DNA from: Sinonovacula constricta
Lineage: Eukaryota > Mollusca > Bivalvia > Cardiida > Solecurtidae
NCBI GenBank assembly: GCA_007844125.1
Contig: CM017558.1
Location: 57,727,147-57,791,146 of the forward strand
Direction: 5' to 3'
DNA: 64,000 bases
Shown: in pieces, positions 1-14,300 of the stretch
How positions within the stretch are numbered: position 1 is the stretch's first letter
Layout of the letters: each line of letters starts with the position of its first letter
Made by a program: the position numbers and the translations under genes
Notes under the pieces: model-generated
Databases searched by the model: none
Seen by the model: only the letters and a program-made list of their open reading frames with translations
What the model was told of the DNA's origin: nothing

Positions 1-1409
1 GAATCAAATGTAAGTGCTTTTGAAATGTATATTGGCATGGCATAATGGTGGCTGGCATGTCTCCCCTTTAATTGCTACAGAAATCAATTCAAATGATATT
101 TCAATGATGTCGATTCCACACCTGATACTTTATGTATTTTTTCTTGAGAATATTAAGGTGTTAATGTTAGTGTATATAACTCGACTGAATAACCATTGAA
201 TCAGAGAATTGTGCAAGTGCAAACATTTCACTGTGAATCCATTGATCCCGTGTTTACATCTTTCTTAACCACCCACTTCCGTGTTCATTTTCAATTAAGT
301 ATTCGACAATGATTGAACAGTAAGTAAATTGACAGGGCACCCATAGCTAGTGGTGTACAGAATCAAAATAAATTAAATAACAATACCAGCCAGTGAACAG
401 ATTTTTGTGAAATAAGTGGGAACCCCTGGTGACACAGTACACACGATCTTATGATAACAAACCCTTAGTCCACTACAGTTGTCTAATCATCTAAACTATT
501 TCCTTTACTTGATTGGAAACAACATGCAAAAGTAAATAATCATTTTGCTCAATGCTCGGCAGTAAACAGTACAGACCCCTGTCAGTCAGCTCACAGCTGG
601 CTTGTCCGGATCTACACCTTTTCCATACACTTAATAAATGCGTGTTTATCAGGCTGAGAGTTAATACACATCACCGTTGAATTATCGACTAAATAAATAA
701 GTTTGAACAAGTTGTAAACACTAAAGAAATCTGCTCTCGCTCGACATTATGAAGTTACAGTGATGTATTATAATGTATTTGTGGTTAAGCAAAATGTAAT
801 AGCGAATTAGGGAAGTGTCCATTTTGATTGCTTTTAGAAAATGGGGGTGTATATTTATTCGAGAATAATACATTACATTTATGTAATTTATATATGTATA
901 AAATATAGGCGGTGTAAGAGAATATTTAGTTTTAATCTTGTAACAATTTGGTTGGTTTATACAATGCTACATCGGTGTCCTTTCATAAGATGCTAAATGA
1001 TCGTGGCTGAAATAATGCAGAGCGTAAACACCAATGTAAATAATTGCTTCTAACAAAAGATCTAGTATATATTATAAATTCATATCACAGTTATAAAAAA
1101 AATCTTTTTTATATGGATTCGCTATATACAGCTATTGAAATATCGTTTTAGCGATGTGGGTGCCTTGTGTCTTGCGAGATTGAGTTTTGTCAAACCCGTT
1201 TAAGCACTCCAGTTTGCCCTTTTGCCGACAGACTATTCCAAGGTGGTAACCGTTGGGTTTGCTCTATTCCATATTATGTATCCAGAATTTTGTTGCATCA
1301 GTTACATTTAAACGCTTTTGTTCAGCGTCATGTTTAAATGTTTAATACATGTTGCAATACTCATAGAAACCCGCCATCGTTTTTATGTGTATAGCGATTC
1401 TATAACTAA
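1..1409. other. Non-coding AT-rich DNA, no gene seen
   Basis: No frame gives a recognisable protein. The only open frame of note is a short 61-residue one near the left edge, which has no family resemblance. The stretch is AT-rich with homopolymer runs and looks like intergenic DNA or an intron of a gene outside the window. Confidence 0.5.
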
Positions 1410-1640
1410 ACTATGTGCCCCGCTGGGCTTGGTATGGTTACTGCCAAAATCTTACCTTTCGTGGGCTTGGAATGGTTGTTAATTAAAAATCATACCTTGC
1501 ATGGGCTTGAAATGTTAACAAAAACATACCTTTCTTGGGCTTGATATGTTTGTTCGCAAAAACCTGTCCTTTTGTAGGCTTGGAAGCATTGCTTAAAAAA
1601 GTCCTCCCTTTCGTGGACTTGGTGTGGTGGCTTGCAATAG
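1410..1640. repeat. Degenerate tandem repeat, about 45-bp period
   Basis: A block resembling 'cctttcgtgggcttggaatg' recurs about five times with roughly 45 bp spacing. Each unit is followed by an A/T-rich spacer with runs of A. The copies are diverged (gggcttgg, gggcttga, taggcttgg, tggacttgg), so this is an old minisatellite rather than a recent expansion. No coding potential is evident. Confidence 0.65.
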
Positions 1641-2420
1641 TGACAAAAAGTAGGGATTACAATTTCGTTAGCTCTCTCTAAATTGAAACAATCACAAATT
1701 TTGAACTCATTATAATGGAACTGTATATAACCAAGTTATTTAAAAATGAATTGCTATATTGTTTAATAATGTTGTGCATTCGTCGAATAATATGTAATAT
1801 TATTAATAACACACAGCTACACATGAAGATTTAGACAAAAAACTAACCCAAATATCAAATGACTAAGTTGGGTATGTTAAGTGTGTTGAAATATAACGTC
1901 TTTTGAAAACAACCGGTCAAATATGCAGTGCCACAACTGAGTCAACGACGCCAATAGTTTGATATTAACGGTGGTAGATGTTCATAAAATTGATATCCTT
2001 TAAGATATCTTTATAGAATATTAATGTGTTCTCGTTGTTTAACTCAAAGTATGATTTGACCAACATACAGCATTATGTGCAGATGACACATAACAGGCTT
2101 ACTGTCCTAGAGCAGATGACATATCCACAGTCATGTCTTAAATGATCTAACAGTGACTGAATAGCAACTGATGTCTTTGTTTTGTTCAACATTGCTGTAT
2201 ATGTGTACGTATTTTATAAGGAGTTTTGTTCCTGTATGGGGCAATATTCGCATGTATTTTTTCTCTCCCTCGCTTTACATGGCCATTGACAATTTACTAC
2301 AAGCTCGCATTTTTAATTAATCTAAAGCAATTCCGGGAAAGTTAAATATTACGCATTTATTATTACACTATTTATTTGGCGTATAAGACAAGCAATTTTT
2401 AACAACTTAACAAGGTAAAC

Positions 2421-2940
2421 TGTGTTTGCTGGTCACGATGTCGGACAGTCCAAAGCCAACAAATCACATCAAGCTGTTCCGATTGTGTTTACAGCAGAAC
2501 CACTTGCTCAATCGGAACACCTCGGATAATTCACGAATCATCTCTCGAATGTATGTAGGTAGTCGGATCACCTCGGCCATTTATCTAAATGGGACTTCTT
2601 TTGAGACAGACGTCAAAACAAAGATGGCAGCTCGGGTGAAAGCTCACTATAGTACGATGCCAGTAAAACTTCAATTTGTGGCGGCATCGAATTTAAATCA
2701 TCTCATTTTAATTTTTGTTTACAGCAGAACCACTTGCTATGTACAGACCCATATTATAGACATGTTATACAACTACAGTACTGGCTTACTTGTACCTGTA
2801 TAGCGCTAGGTGAATGTGAATATTACGAGTTTGTCCCCTACAATACGCCAAAGACTATAATAGGTAACCACGCAAGTGGTTGTGCATCAAGACATCAGGC
2901 CAGGGAGAACGGTCGATGCATTAAGCATGCACCCTAGAGT
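2421..2940. repeat. Repeat-bearing segment with a 22-bp direct duplication
   Basis: An exact 22-bp string containing 'acagcagaaccacttgct' occurs at 2487-2508 and again at 2717-2738. A second short motif, TCGGA(A/T)CACCTCGG, occurs twice near 2514 and 2566. A 125-residue open frame crosses the segment at 2426-2803, but it contains one of the duplications and resembles no family I know. The stretch is less AT-rich than its surroundings, which fits an inserted element or the remains of one. No terminal repeats or target-site duplication were found. Confidence 0.4.
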
Positions 2941-5900
2941 GGGGTCATTAGATTAATTTAAATATCTTGTAAATCAAAATTATAACTGCATAAATTCTAC
3001 ATATTTCGCATAAGTCAAAAAGATAGACCTATACAAAATTTTAATCTATAAATCTCAATCTTTTATAAATATACTAAACCGTCCTGGCTCTAGTAATTTG
3101 TAGAACAAGGGAAAATGGAAGAAAAACAAATACACATTTCTGCAGATGAAAACGTTGTTAGTCTGACTATCTATTTACAATGCTACATAAAATGAGTGAC
3201 AGAATGTCACCTACATAAAACAACGAAAATGTCAATGATGTATGATTAATGTGGGGGACGAAGGGAAGCAACTTATGTACCAGGTAGGATCTACAACTCT
3301 ACTTCCGGATTAGTCTTCTTGCTATGCAAACAAATCACTACTGCCATGCAATTTTCAAACCGAGAATCGCAGCTACTGTATCATATATCATTAAGATGTT
3401 TTAAAAGTCTCAAAATTTACCGAGATTACTTTTTAACGTTTTTTTTCTGTTTTAAATGTTTAAAGGTGAATAGAAGGGGTGTCTGTTAAAAGAAAAAGGT
3501 AAATATAGGTAAAATAACTGAAATATCTCTGATAAAATGTGTGACTTCTTAGTCTGCCACTTAGGTAACCATCAACCATCGTTATTATCAACATCATCGT
3601 CTTATGGCATGAACATGTAAAACAAGCATGGCAGTCATGATTTATTATCTGGATTAACACAAGGGCAGTAACTGCCGCAAAGTTTCAAATAATCTAATGT
3701 TTTGTCGTTCTTAAGTGGAACCATTTTAAACAATCTTTCTGTATTATAAGAAAATTTTGTTTCAGTTAATCAATAGAAATGTTATTTGTATTTTTATCAT
3801 GAAAGTATTATCACATGTCATGTAAATTATAACTAACAAACCAATGACCAACACAAAATTAACAATACTAAGAATGTTCGTCATAAAAATGCTTTCAAAC
3901 AAACGTTACCTGTTTTACTAAGTTCATGATCATTTAATAGCTTACATAGGTCTTATTCACATACCTACATTCATATTTGATTATACCAGTAAGCACAACA
4001 GTTTCAATAAGTATATTTTTTATATTTGTAATAAAGATCTGCAAAATGTATATTGTTGTTAATCTTATTGACAAAATTGTGAGTAATTAAAAATAAAATA
4101 AACGATGTAGACAGCACATGGTGGCATACAAAAATAAATTCCAAGACACACATATATTTTAGATCTACGAACCTTCACCAAACTACTAGATAAAAACATT
4201 TCTCTTGTCAATCAGACGACAATGGTAACACAGTGATGACACCAACACTTTGCACCAAATTGAAGCCTATATATCATTATCACAAATATTTGTCCTGAAT
4301 GTACCAGTCAGACTTGCAGTATATCAATGTTAAATCAAAGACAGCTGCAGTTCAAGATAAAAAGGTTTCCTTTAAATCATTTAAATGTTAATTTATTTTA
4401 CTTGCTTTTATTGTTTTAAAATCTTGATGAATTATTAATAGAAGATAAATTTCAGATATGTAACAAAATGAAATAAAAAGTTTCATACATGTAATATAAT
4501 GTATTTTATCAGTTTTTACTTCTATAGGAAAATAAAATTACCATACACCATTTAATATATGTTTAACATGTGTAACATCATATAATAAGGTGTATAATAA
4601 CATTAATAAAGTGTTTTACAGTTTTGTTCAAATTATATAATGTATTACACATGGCTTAAACTTGATAATGTATAGTTATAAAAATAAAGATGAAGCAGAG
4701 ATGCACATGACTTGACCCCCAAACTCTGCCCAATGATATGACAACATACAAACAATTCAGAGATTATCGCATAAAAACAATAACACAATCTACATTCACA
4801 CTCACAAACATACACAAAACTATTTACGAGATACACAAGACATGCACAAGGATTATATCATCAAGGATTTAAAGAGTTAAAAGCAGTGAATTCTAAAAAC
4901 TTCAAAATTGGGCAAATTCAAACACCTAAAATAAACTTTATTGCACTTCACTTATATCTACAATATACACATCAGAAACTAATTAATTACAAGTATAATT
5001 AAAGTGCATTTAAATTTTCAAAAAGACATCTCGCATTGGGAATAACAAAAGCTTACTTAATTTAAATATTTATAAAAAAAAGTCAACAGTTCATCTATAT
5101 AAGTTTTTTTAACAAAGGCTACCTTGACTGCCATTATAAGCAGCAAAAATACCAGGATAAATAGTTAAAGCTGCTTGTGAATAACACATTCAGGTAATAA
5201 TGTCAAGATTAATAGCAAACATATACATGTGTTTTTATTAAAAGTATAGTGGTGAAATCCCTGTGCAGAAAAATGTCAGTAAAATCAATGCAATAATCCC
5301 TGATGTGTATATGCACTCTCACAACAGAACCCCATTTCTACATCACTTACATCAAGAAGATGTACAGGTGAACAAAGTAAAAATAAAGATATTCATGTAT
5401 CAAGTTGTAATATAACTAAACAAATATTACTGAACTTTTTGTATTTCTCTGATTGTGTTAATTTTTATCGAATAACTTTCTTCAGTGACATCATACTTAT
5501 ACCAATGTGCTAAAATATGTACATAACATAAAGCGAAAAAAAATATAACAGAAACATTACAATGTGGTCAAAAAAAAAGAAGCTGCCAATGTACCATACA
5601 AAGTAAGTAAAACATGTACACAGTAAGTAAAAACTAACTGATATATAACAAAGTTATTTTGGAATATTCTTAAATAAATTTATTCATTTAACCATTAAAA
5701 AAAAACATGTATTTTTAAACAGAGATTCTTTTTAGTGCCTTTTTTTTTACTTCTGGATATTGTTAAAATAAATCATAAAAAGCAATAGCATGTAGTTGTA
5801 TATTTAGTATTTATTGCAAAAGTTAAAATGAAAATGTTACAGCAGTGTTTAGGCTAGAACGGGCCTTTGCAGGATTGGCACCAAATTCTTAGAGTTTGCG

Positions 5901-8379
5901 CACTTTTTTTAACTGAATGGGTCATTTTGCTGCAAACTTAAAAAAGTAACGAATAAAAAAAATGAAAAGAAATACTCCTATTTTTGTATTAATTGTAATT
6001 CTAAGCCTAGCTTGTACACAAACAAGTTTCTGCTAAAATAGACCGACTCTGCATTACCTGTTGACCTAAAAACGACTGTATTGGATTAACTTTATATGCA
6101 CAAGTTCTGGTATGAATAGCAACTCAACTGTTGACAATATTTAATAGAATCTTCACATTTAATGATGCAGTGTATAAGTAAAGTGCTTGGGTGATCCAAA
6201 AACTGTATGATGTCTTGCGAGATATCTGCTACTATAAAACCGATTTTGGTGAAGGTTTTTTTCTATCTTTTTAAATGACCCACTGGTTATAAAATTGGCC
6301 CACTGTTTTCAGAAGTGCTAGGTAGAATTGGCCCACTGCTTTGAAGTTCTTATTAAGTTTGCTACTTTGGGATTTACTATACCATCAACAATATGTTATC
6401 TGGAAAAAATCATAGCATCATATTGAATTAATAAAATAAGCAGAAATGGGGGCTGCCTCCTTCTCTTGAATGCAACAAAGTTTATGATAAAGTGAACGTA
6501 ATTAAAAATACAGTATTGCACATACATCATTGACTCTACATTAAAAGAAAACAATCTCTGATTGGCACACAACAAAAACAGGGTGGAAAACATTTAGTTA
6601 AAACTTTCATGATTAAAACCAATTTCTCAACAATCAATCATTTCATTTTTTTCTTCAATTATCACAAATTCATTTCAAGGACTGCTTGTACAAATATCAG
6701 CCCCTTATAACCATTATGTAAAAACATAGACAAACATTAAAAAAAAATACTCAATTGTGTTTTTTATTATCAGATAAAACAGCATGTCCTACATTTTGAT
6801 TTTTAAAAATAGAAAATGTTCAGTTTTATATGAATAAATCATCACAAGAGATACAAAGGAAGAAGAAGAAAAAAATGGTGAAACGTAAAATTCTCTATAA
6901 ACAAGCATTCAGTGAATATGAATAAAATGATCACAAGACAAATGAACAATTTCAGGTCAGAGTGTATCACAAAGTTGGTCCTATGACATGATTATAACAC
7001 GCACTTGCAATCTGGTACTTGGAAAATGAATTTTGCAAATTCAATAGTTACATGCAAAATCAAGCAAGTTCAAACAATAATTTTGCTTTTGTTATGAACA
7101 AACTGCATATAAAAAAATGCTGTTGATCCACTGTGTTGCTTTTGAGTTAGCTAATGCCAATATAATATAGCAAGCTAAATATGTATATGTACTCAAGCAA
7201 TTTTATCCATTGACTAATTTGCAAGTGTTGATAAAAGGTTAAAATCGAGCCATTGACAAAAATGATTTTGCATTTACTTCAGTGACATTGACAATCGTCA
7301 TGATGGGATTAATGGAATCAACAGGGAAATTCATGGCTTTATTATCACTTCATGTCCTGAGCTAGCATATTTACATTCCTTTACTATTTTTATCAAGAAA
7401 ATCAACTTTTTCCATGATAATTTCAAACTGAAAAGTGTTTCAATTAAAACGGCATACACAAAGAACAAACAAAGTAACACTCTCTTTTGATAAATTGTTG
7501 TTTCCAAAAAAATCCAACATCCAAAAATCCATCAGGAAATGCCAAAAATATGGTAAATGATACAAGCACTAGTTTTTAAATGAATGTAAGATAGCAATCC
7601 ATTTATGTGAAAGGTCATTTTTAAGATACACTTCGATGAAACTGGGCTTTTTGCAGCAAATAATAAGGCACCAACTTCCAGGTGTTTATGACAACACAGT
7701 TTCTCTTTGTATAAGCACTGTATTTCAGTTCTAGCATGTTTTGATGCCAATCCCTGAATTTTTTGATGATCCAAAATGTTTAATTTTAAATATACTGTCT
7801 TTCATTTACAATGTAAGATGAAAAAAAAGGCAAGCAATTTACAACTGAACCTTCCTGACTTTGATTCAGGAAGATGCTTGACTGAATGTCTTCAGGCCAG
7901 CCTTATCATAATCCTGTCAAGTCTGTGTTCACAATCTGACTACCTTGGTAGTGCTTATTTTAAACATATTCACCAAAAGGACATGCAATATCACAGTTAA
8001 GCATGTGCTTATTCACCACTTATCATATTAGCTCTATATCATTTAGCTGAAAATCATTCACATCTTCAACTTAAAATCAAATCTCTTATATATCGTATAT
8101 ATTTCCTGCACCACCATGTTATATCTTTATATCCTCTTATCCAATATCACTTATTCTTGAAAAATCAAATCTACTGTATACCTCTTTCATATATTTTTTC
8201 TCATCGCTGCTTTTTTCTTGTTGATTTGACACCTCCTCTTCGTCTCATGCTGACTTGACTGCTTTTATATCTTGTATTTTTGTACTCTTTAAACCCTTGA
8301 TGATACTTCTGTTAACAGTAGACGAAGAATGACCCACCAATGTATATAAATAAAGAAGTTAAAACCAGCTGTGTTGCTC
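2941..8379. other. Non-coding; likely intergenic plus CNOT7 3' UTR
   Basis: No protein exon is recognisable on either strand. On the minus strand, downstream of the CNOT7 stop codon, AATAAA signals occur as TTTATT on the plus strand at about 7338 and 4937. The CNOT7 3' UTR could therefore run well into this stretch, but the true end cannot be decided without transcript data. The rest is AT-rich with many A/T homopolymers. Confidence 0.45.
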
Positions 8380-11300
8380 TCATGATGCTGTTGTGGTGGC
8401 CACATCATTACCAGAGTTCACTACGTTAGCACTAGGACCTGGGGTCGGTGTAGGGGTGTGAGAGTTGGTAAGATAGTTATTGGATTCGTAGCCAGACCCA
8501 TTCTGTACATATGACGTACCCAGTCCATACAGATGACCACTGTACTTAGCATCATCAATGTTGTCTTCAAAGAACATCTACAAAAAATATTAAATGTTAG
8601 AAGAGAGACCATGCTGAAGAAACCAGGGTTTGTGACTGACTCAGTGGACATATACTTTCTTAGTTCAGTCCCGTCGAGTCAAAGGATAAAGAGGGAAAAT
8701 CTGCCATTGTTGGAAAAAAAAGACTTACCCACAACAATTTGCAACACATTCAGCAATAAATGTTATATAAGCTACAAAACTAATTACAGTGAAACCTCCC
8801 TAGTCCGGCCTCCTTTCGGACCGAATTAATTGTTCGGTTTATAGAGGATTCCAGATTGCAGAGGATCTTACTTTTGGCTTAGTTTGTATGATTAACATGT
8901 ATTTCTTTCCTAATTAAGCTGAGTTATTATTTCTTTTTAAAGTGACCCTTTGTTATTTATTTCTTTGATGTTTTGCTGAATTTTTATTATTTTTTTTTAA
9001 AATATTTCTGTACTTATGTATGTTGAGTTCTATCTTTCTTCTTTTGCTAAAGGTAAACAGGGTTTCCATATTTAATTATTAGGTTATGATTATTATTATT
9101 TTCTGTTTAAGGAGTAGGGCTTAAGTAAACATGTTTGGCAATATTTTTATTAGTTTATTTTTTTTTTCTAATAACAGAACAGATAACCAGTTTATGAATT
9201 AAATAACACTCCTATTATCCATAAATAAATAGATTAATGATGCAACAGGTTCTAGCCGATCGACATCAATTAAGACCGATTACTTTACCTTCACTGCCTA
9301 ATTGATAGCTTGAATGTAAATTTCACGGGAGAGTAATTCACACGGTGCACATCATTCTTTACAGTTAGGTTGTTCACATGCTGCGCCGTTATCTTGTACA
9401 CATAGACAATTCAAACCTTGTCAATTAAGCCCCGATCCCCAATTAACAACATGGTGAGGGGGTCTGCAATCAGCATCGGACTGTGGGGTGTGATTTGCAC
9501 TTACAATACACAAAGTGTCAGGAAAACTAGGCCGGAGTGCAGAGTGTAGAGGATTCCGGACAGTAGAAGATGACTTTACAAAAAATATATAAGGTAAAAA
9601 AGGGGACTTAGAAAAAAGGACGGACTAGAAGGGATTCCGATATGTAGAAGATCCGGTCTGGGGAGATTTCACTGTACATAATCAATGTAAACTAAATATA
9701 AATTTATCTGTAGTTATTTTTACCTAGTAACTTTATTACAAGTCAATGGCAGTATTGTTGTTCAACATAAATTCAGAGATAAATGAAAATTTAGGTAGCT
9801 GTTAAAGTCTAAATTAATCTTACACATATTTACAGTATTATGATATTTTAAGCTGCAAGATTGTAGTACAGGATGCTTTTATTTATGTAGAGTAACATTT
9901 TGTGTGAAATATACACTATTTAGATGTATCAATTCATGTTTTTGATACATAGAGGTCTTCTGCCATAAAGCTAGGTATCAACCAAAGAACTTCTGACATA
10001 AGCTGAAGTTCAAAAGGCGTAATGTAAACTTTTATAGATAAAAAAGCTAAGGAAACAATTTAAAATGTTTTTGTTGATTGTTGAATGAACAGTATTATGT
10101 GCCTACCTCTCGCATTTTGAAGAATGCTGCCCCAGTCAATAGGCTATCACTACCTGCCTGGTGTTGGGGACCTATCCTGTCAATCTATAAAGAAAGATGG
10201 AAAATAACATTTGACATTGATAAATCTAAATTAGAGCATGACTAAAAAATTCTCAATATGTAACACAAAAAAACAACAAAAAACATGGTATATTTACCCA
10301 CAATCTGAGATTATATGTGACATTACAGTGTTGAATTTATCTCAGCTGCCCCCCATTAATGACCATCCATACCTAATGACTAATAAAACAGTCATTCATA
10401 ATGTCACACATAATGAATATAAACTGAGGTGATTTTAAAAGTTTACATCCTAAATTTGTTAGCAAACACATGAAGTGAGAAAGTATTGCATACCATTCCA
10501 GAAATCTGTACAAGCTGTTTCTCTTATTGACAGTTATATGTATCAGTACAAGTGAACATCATCTGCTAAGTCAGTAAGTGTCTATTTCAAACATAAAGGT
10601 CTAAAAACAACTGGTCCAGTTCATGTTTTCCTTGTCCCCCATGGACACAAAAAAATTATTTCATAGGTACAAAAAATCAGAACATAGGGTATTTAGTGTT
10701 TAAATACACATTATATGTCACTAGTTATCTAGAGACACATTCTTGAACCAATCCAGGTGAATATCTAGATTGACTGTTAGCAATGGCATACATTGTCTGT
10801 ACATCTGCGATACTGCCATTGGTAGTTTCTTTGTATTTTTGTTATCTCTCTTGTTTGTGAAAGAAAGTGTAATTTTTACAGATGTTACAATGGTTTACAG
10901 TGAATTAAATGTTATGTTATGCTCTAAAAATAACACAAATTTTAATGTTTACGCACAAATTTTTTCCATATATATTACATTTTAACTTTTGACTTTGGGT
11001 ATTAATTGTAATACGCAAGGATTACAGGAATAATCACACAAAAAATTGACCAGTTCTTATTGATTTTAATTGTGAATTTAAATGTATAAGGGTGGATCAA
11101 TGGTTTAGGGAAGGAAAAATACAATGAAATAAGAAAGACAATAAATTGTTCACACCACCTGTCCCGTCTTTAAAGCAAATGAGATTTAGGACTGCTCATT
11201 TGTTTTTAACATCTGTATAGTCTTTGCAGACATCAGATAATTTAACGATGTGTTGAAAGATCGATCAATGGTTTTAGGGTGAGAGGAAGATGTTGTCATC

Positions 11301-14300
11301 AGAAATGGCTTGTCCTAGACATGCTCTACAAGGTCATGTCGAGCTCGCTCAGGGTGGTTTGTTTGTTTGTTTATTAGGTTTATCGTCCCACCAACAGTAT
11401 TTCAGTTATCTGGAGACGGTGTCCACTTGAAGCAGATATAGTGCTGCCTTCACTGTGTATAGCATGCCATGAACACCTGGCATGATACCACACCCAGTCA
11501 CATTATCCTGACCCCGGGCCAACCAGTAGTGGAACTACCCTTATATTTGCTTGAGCGTTAGCAAGGGAGCTATACTACTACCATTTTTAACGACTTTGGT
11601 ATGTCGCGGTCTGAGATCGAACCCGGGGCCTCCCGTACCTGGAGCTGACACTCTACCGATTGCGCTACCAGGTCCGGTGGCGCTCAGGGTGGCTGTGACC
11701 AACAAATTTTCAGGGAATTTCTTTAAGAGGACTTGATCAAACTAGCTTTGACAAGTTACTTTTCAATTCACTGTATCTTTTTAATAGAGTTAGTGCTGCC
11801 TTCACTTTGTATAGCATGCTGTGAACACCTGGCATGATACCACACACAATCACATTATCCTTACACCAGGCCAACCAGTCTAGGAACAAGCCTTATATTT
11901 GCTTGAGTATTAGCAATAGTGCAATACTACTACCATTTATTTTGAATGATTTTGGTTTGTCGCTGCCCGGGATCAAACCTGGGGCATCCTGTATCTTTTT
12001 AAGAAACATTTTACCAGTTGATAGGGGAATCTTACTGCTGCATGAGTATTATTTGTTTCAGATAAACATATTGGGTTTATCTATAATTTAAGTACAAAGC
12101 ACAGTACAATTTCTTAATGAACAAACTATATGACAGATGCATTTGAATTGTCAAGCAAAAACAAAACTGCCTTACTATACATTAAATAAATGACAGTGTG
12201 AATAATTGTGTTGGGAAAATGCTAATAAATTATTTTCTGTTCACATCAGTTTTATTGATTTATTTTATATGTATATCTTAATTTTGAAACAACCTTAACC
12301 CAGGACAAATATCTAGGTTGATATGTACTTAAAACCTACTAATACACCACATCAATAGCAGAACTGCATGTTATGAAATTCCATGCCTATGAACATTCAA
12401 TGTTCGACAGAAATGAGACCATACAGATTTAGAGGATGGTTAAAAAAGTTTAAATATTTGGTCAATTATTTATATTAAAATGGTGTCCAGTTACTTCAGC
12501 AAAGGAAAGCCTTAGACATATGACAAATAGAACAACTGGCAGACCACTGGTCAGCTGGAAGACCTTACTGTATTAAATTCTTCACCCCAACTGGGAATCG
12601 AATCCAAGCAGTGAGAAACTTAGCAGTCAGAGTTATTAGAAGTCAGTGACACTACCTTTTGGCCATGGGTGCCCCAGCAGCTAACTTCGATTGGAGCAAA
12701 TGATGGCATTTGCACAGAACTTGACTCAAAATACTTTTACTTTGCTACCGCCACAAATTAAGTTAATCTAAATAGTAGTAATCTTACTAATGACTTATCC
12801 AAACAAGCTTAGCCTACCTCTAGCTGCTCAGCCACCTCCTGTAGTCCACCTTTCAAGTTCTTACAGCTCTTCATCAGGTACTTGACATCATAGATGTTGT
12901 GGAAGTAGAGCTTAATTAATGCAAAGAACTCCTCCTCTTCCTCAGGAAGGTTGGTGTCTGTTAATACCTTCAGCAAGTAGCCAAAGTCATAGCCACTGGG
13001 AAAATAAAATATAACAACAAAACTGAAAATGTTACAGACACAAACTAGATGAATGTTCCTCTGAATACTTGTCACCTGTATTCAAGCCTGTGTGATGGTG
13101 ATTTTTTAGGGGGTAGGTAAATCGAGAAAAATGAGATAGTAATGGTTTGTGTCCACAAGGATGAACACCACAAACCACTTTTTTGGCTTTTTGGTGCATT
13201 GCAAAATTGTGTGTTGTGAAATTTTGTGCAAGGGTCGAGCTATTGCTACACACTACAATGAACAACACCTTACGAGCTCAAACAATAAAAAAGAGACTGC
13301 TAATTAACAGGGAAGCCAAGGTGGGTTCTGTGTTAATATTAGGAAAATTTATTTTATACTGAACAGATATCTATTTTTTTTTTGTAAATTATTAGAATTA
13401 ATTATTAATTATTCTTTGATTTATAAAATACACACATAACTTGAAACAAAATGTAGCTGAACAAATAGGTAAATAGACATTACTAACAATAATACTGTCA
13501 CTAGGGATTTTACTAATCCATAATATTAAGACTGAGTGATTCAAAGCTCATAAAACATTTTTAATAATAATTTCTCTCTCAACATATATTCCACATTCCC
13601 TCTCAAGTTCACCTTTACATTACTTATAATAAGTTATATCAAAGGCAATTAAGTGTCATCCCAAATTTCAGCAACTGTGGAATAAATTTGCTAAACTTTC
13701 AAGTAAACAAGCAAATGAGATCCTTGGCATCAGCCGCTTGGAGAAACGTACCTGTGGAATGATAGCCAATAGACCTGATCTGAGAGAACAATTCCTGAAG
13801 TCATAAGAAGCTCAGCAAAGTCATTGATGTCAATCCCCTCATCTTCATGTTTCTTGAACTGGATACCAGAGTTTTGTAGGAGATCTATGGATTCTTGAGC
13901 ATACATGTCCTCGCTGAAAATAGAAATAGTTTTTAATGAACTTAATGGGTGCAAAGAGTTACTTTACATCATAATACACTGGAAATCCTGATCAAGGTGG
14001 TCAGTTATAATGCTATAAGGTGAATTATTTATCATTCCTAACTTACATTTTTTTCTTACATTTGCAGTAATTTATCACCTTTCTGTTGGTACATACAAAT
14101 AAACATCTTAATACCCACCTCCCCACCATATGCTGTCTGGGTACAGTAGGTGTTGTATATTAATGGACAGTTCCAAACCAGCAGATTTTAACCAATCAGA
14201 GAGCTGCAATTCATTTACCTTTTGAAAAGTGCTCTTAACAAATTAGTAAAATCTTATGTGCATCCTCAAGCATGTGAAGTATATGTGGCTATGAACAGAT

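Noticed and set aside
2426..2803. 125-residue plus-strand open frame
   Set aside because: It spans an internal 22-bp duplication, has no recognisable domain, and its second half reads like translated AT-rich DNA.
11600..11676. Possible tRNA gene on the minus strand
   Set aside because: It is the head of a SINE present six times with a common body; the anticodon arm does not fold.
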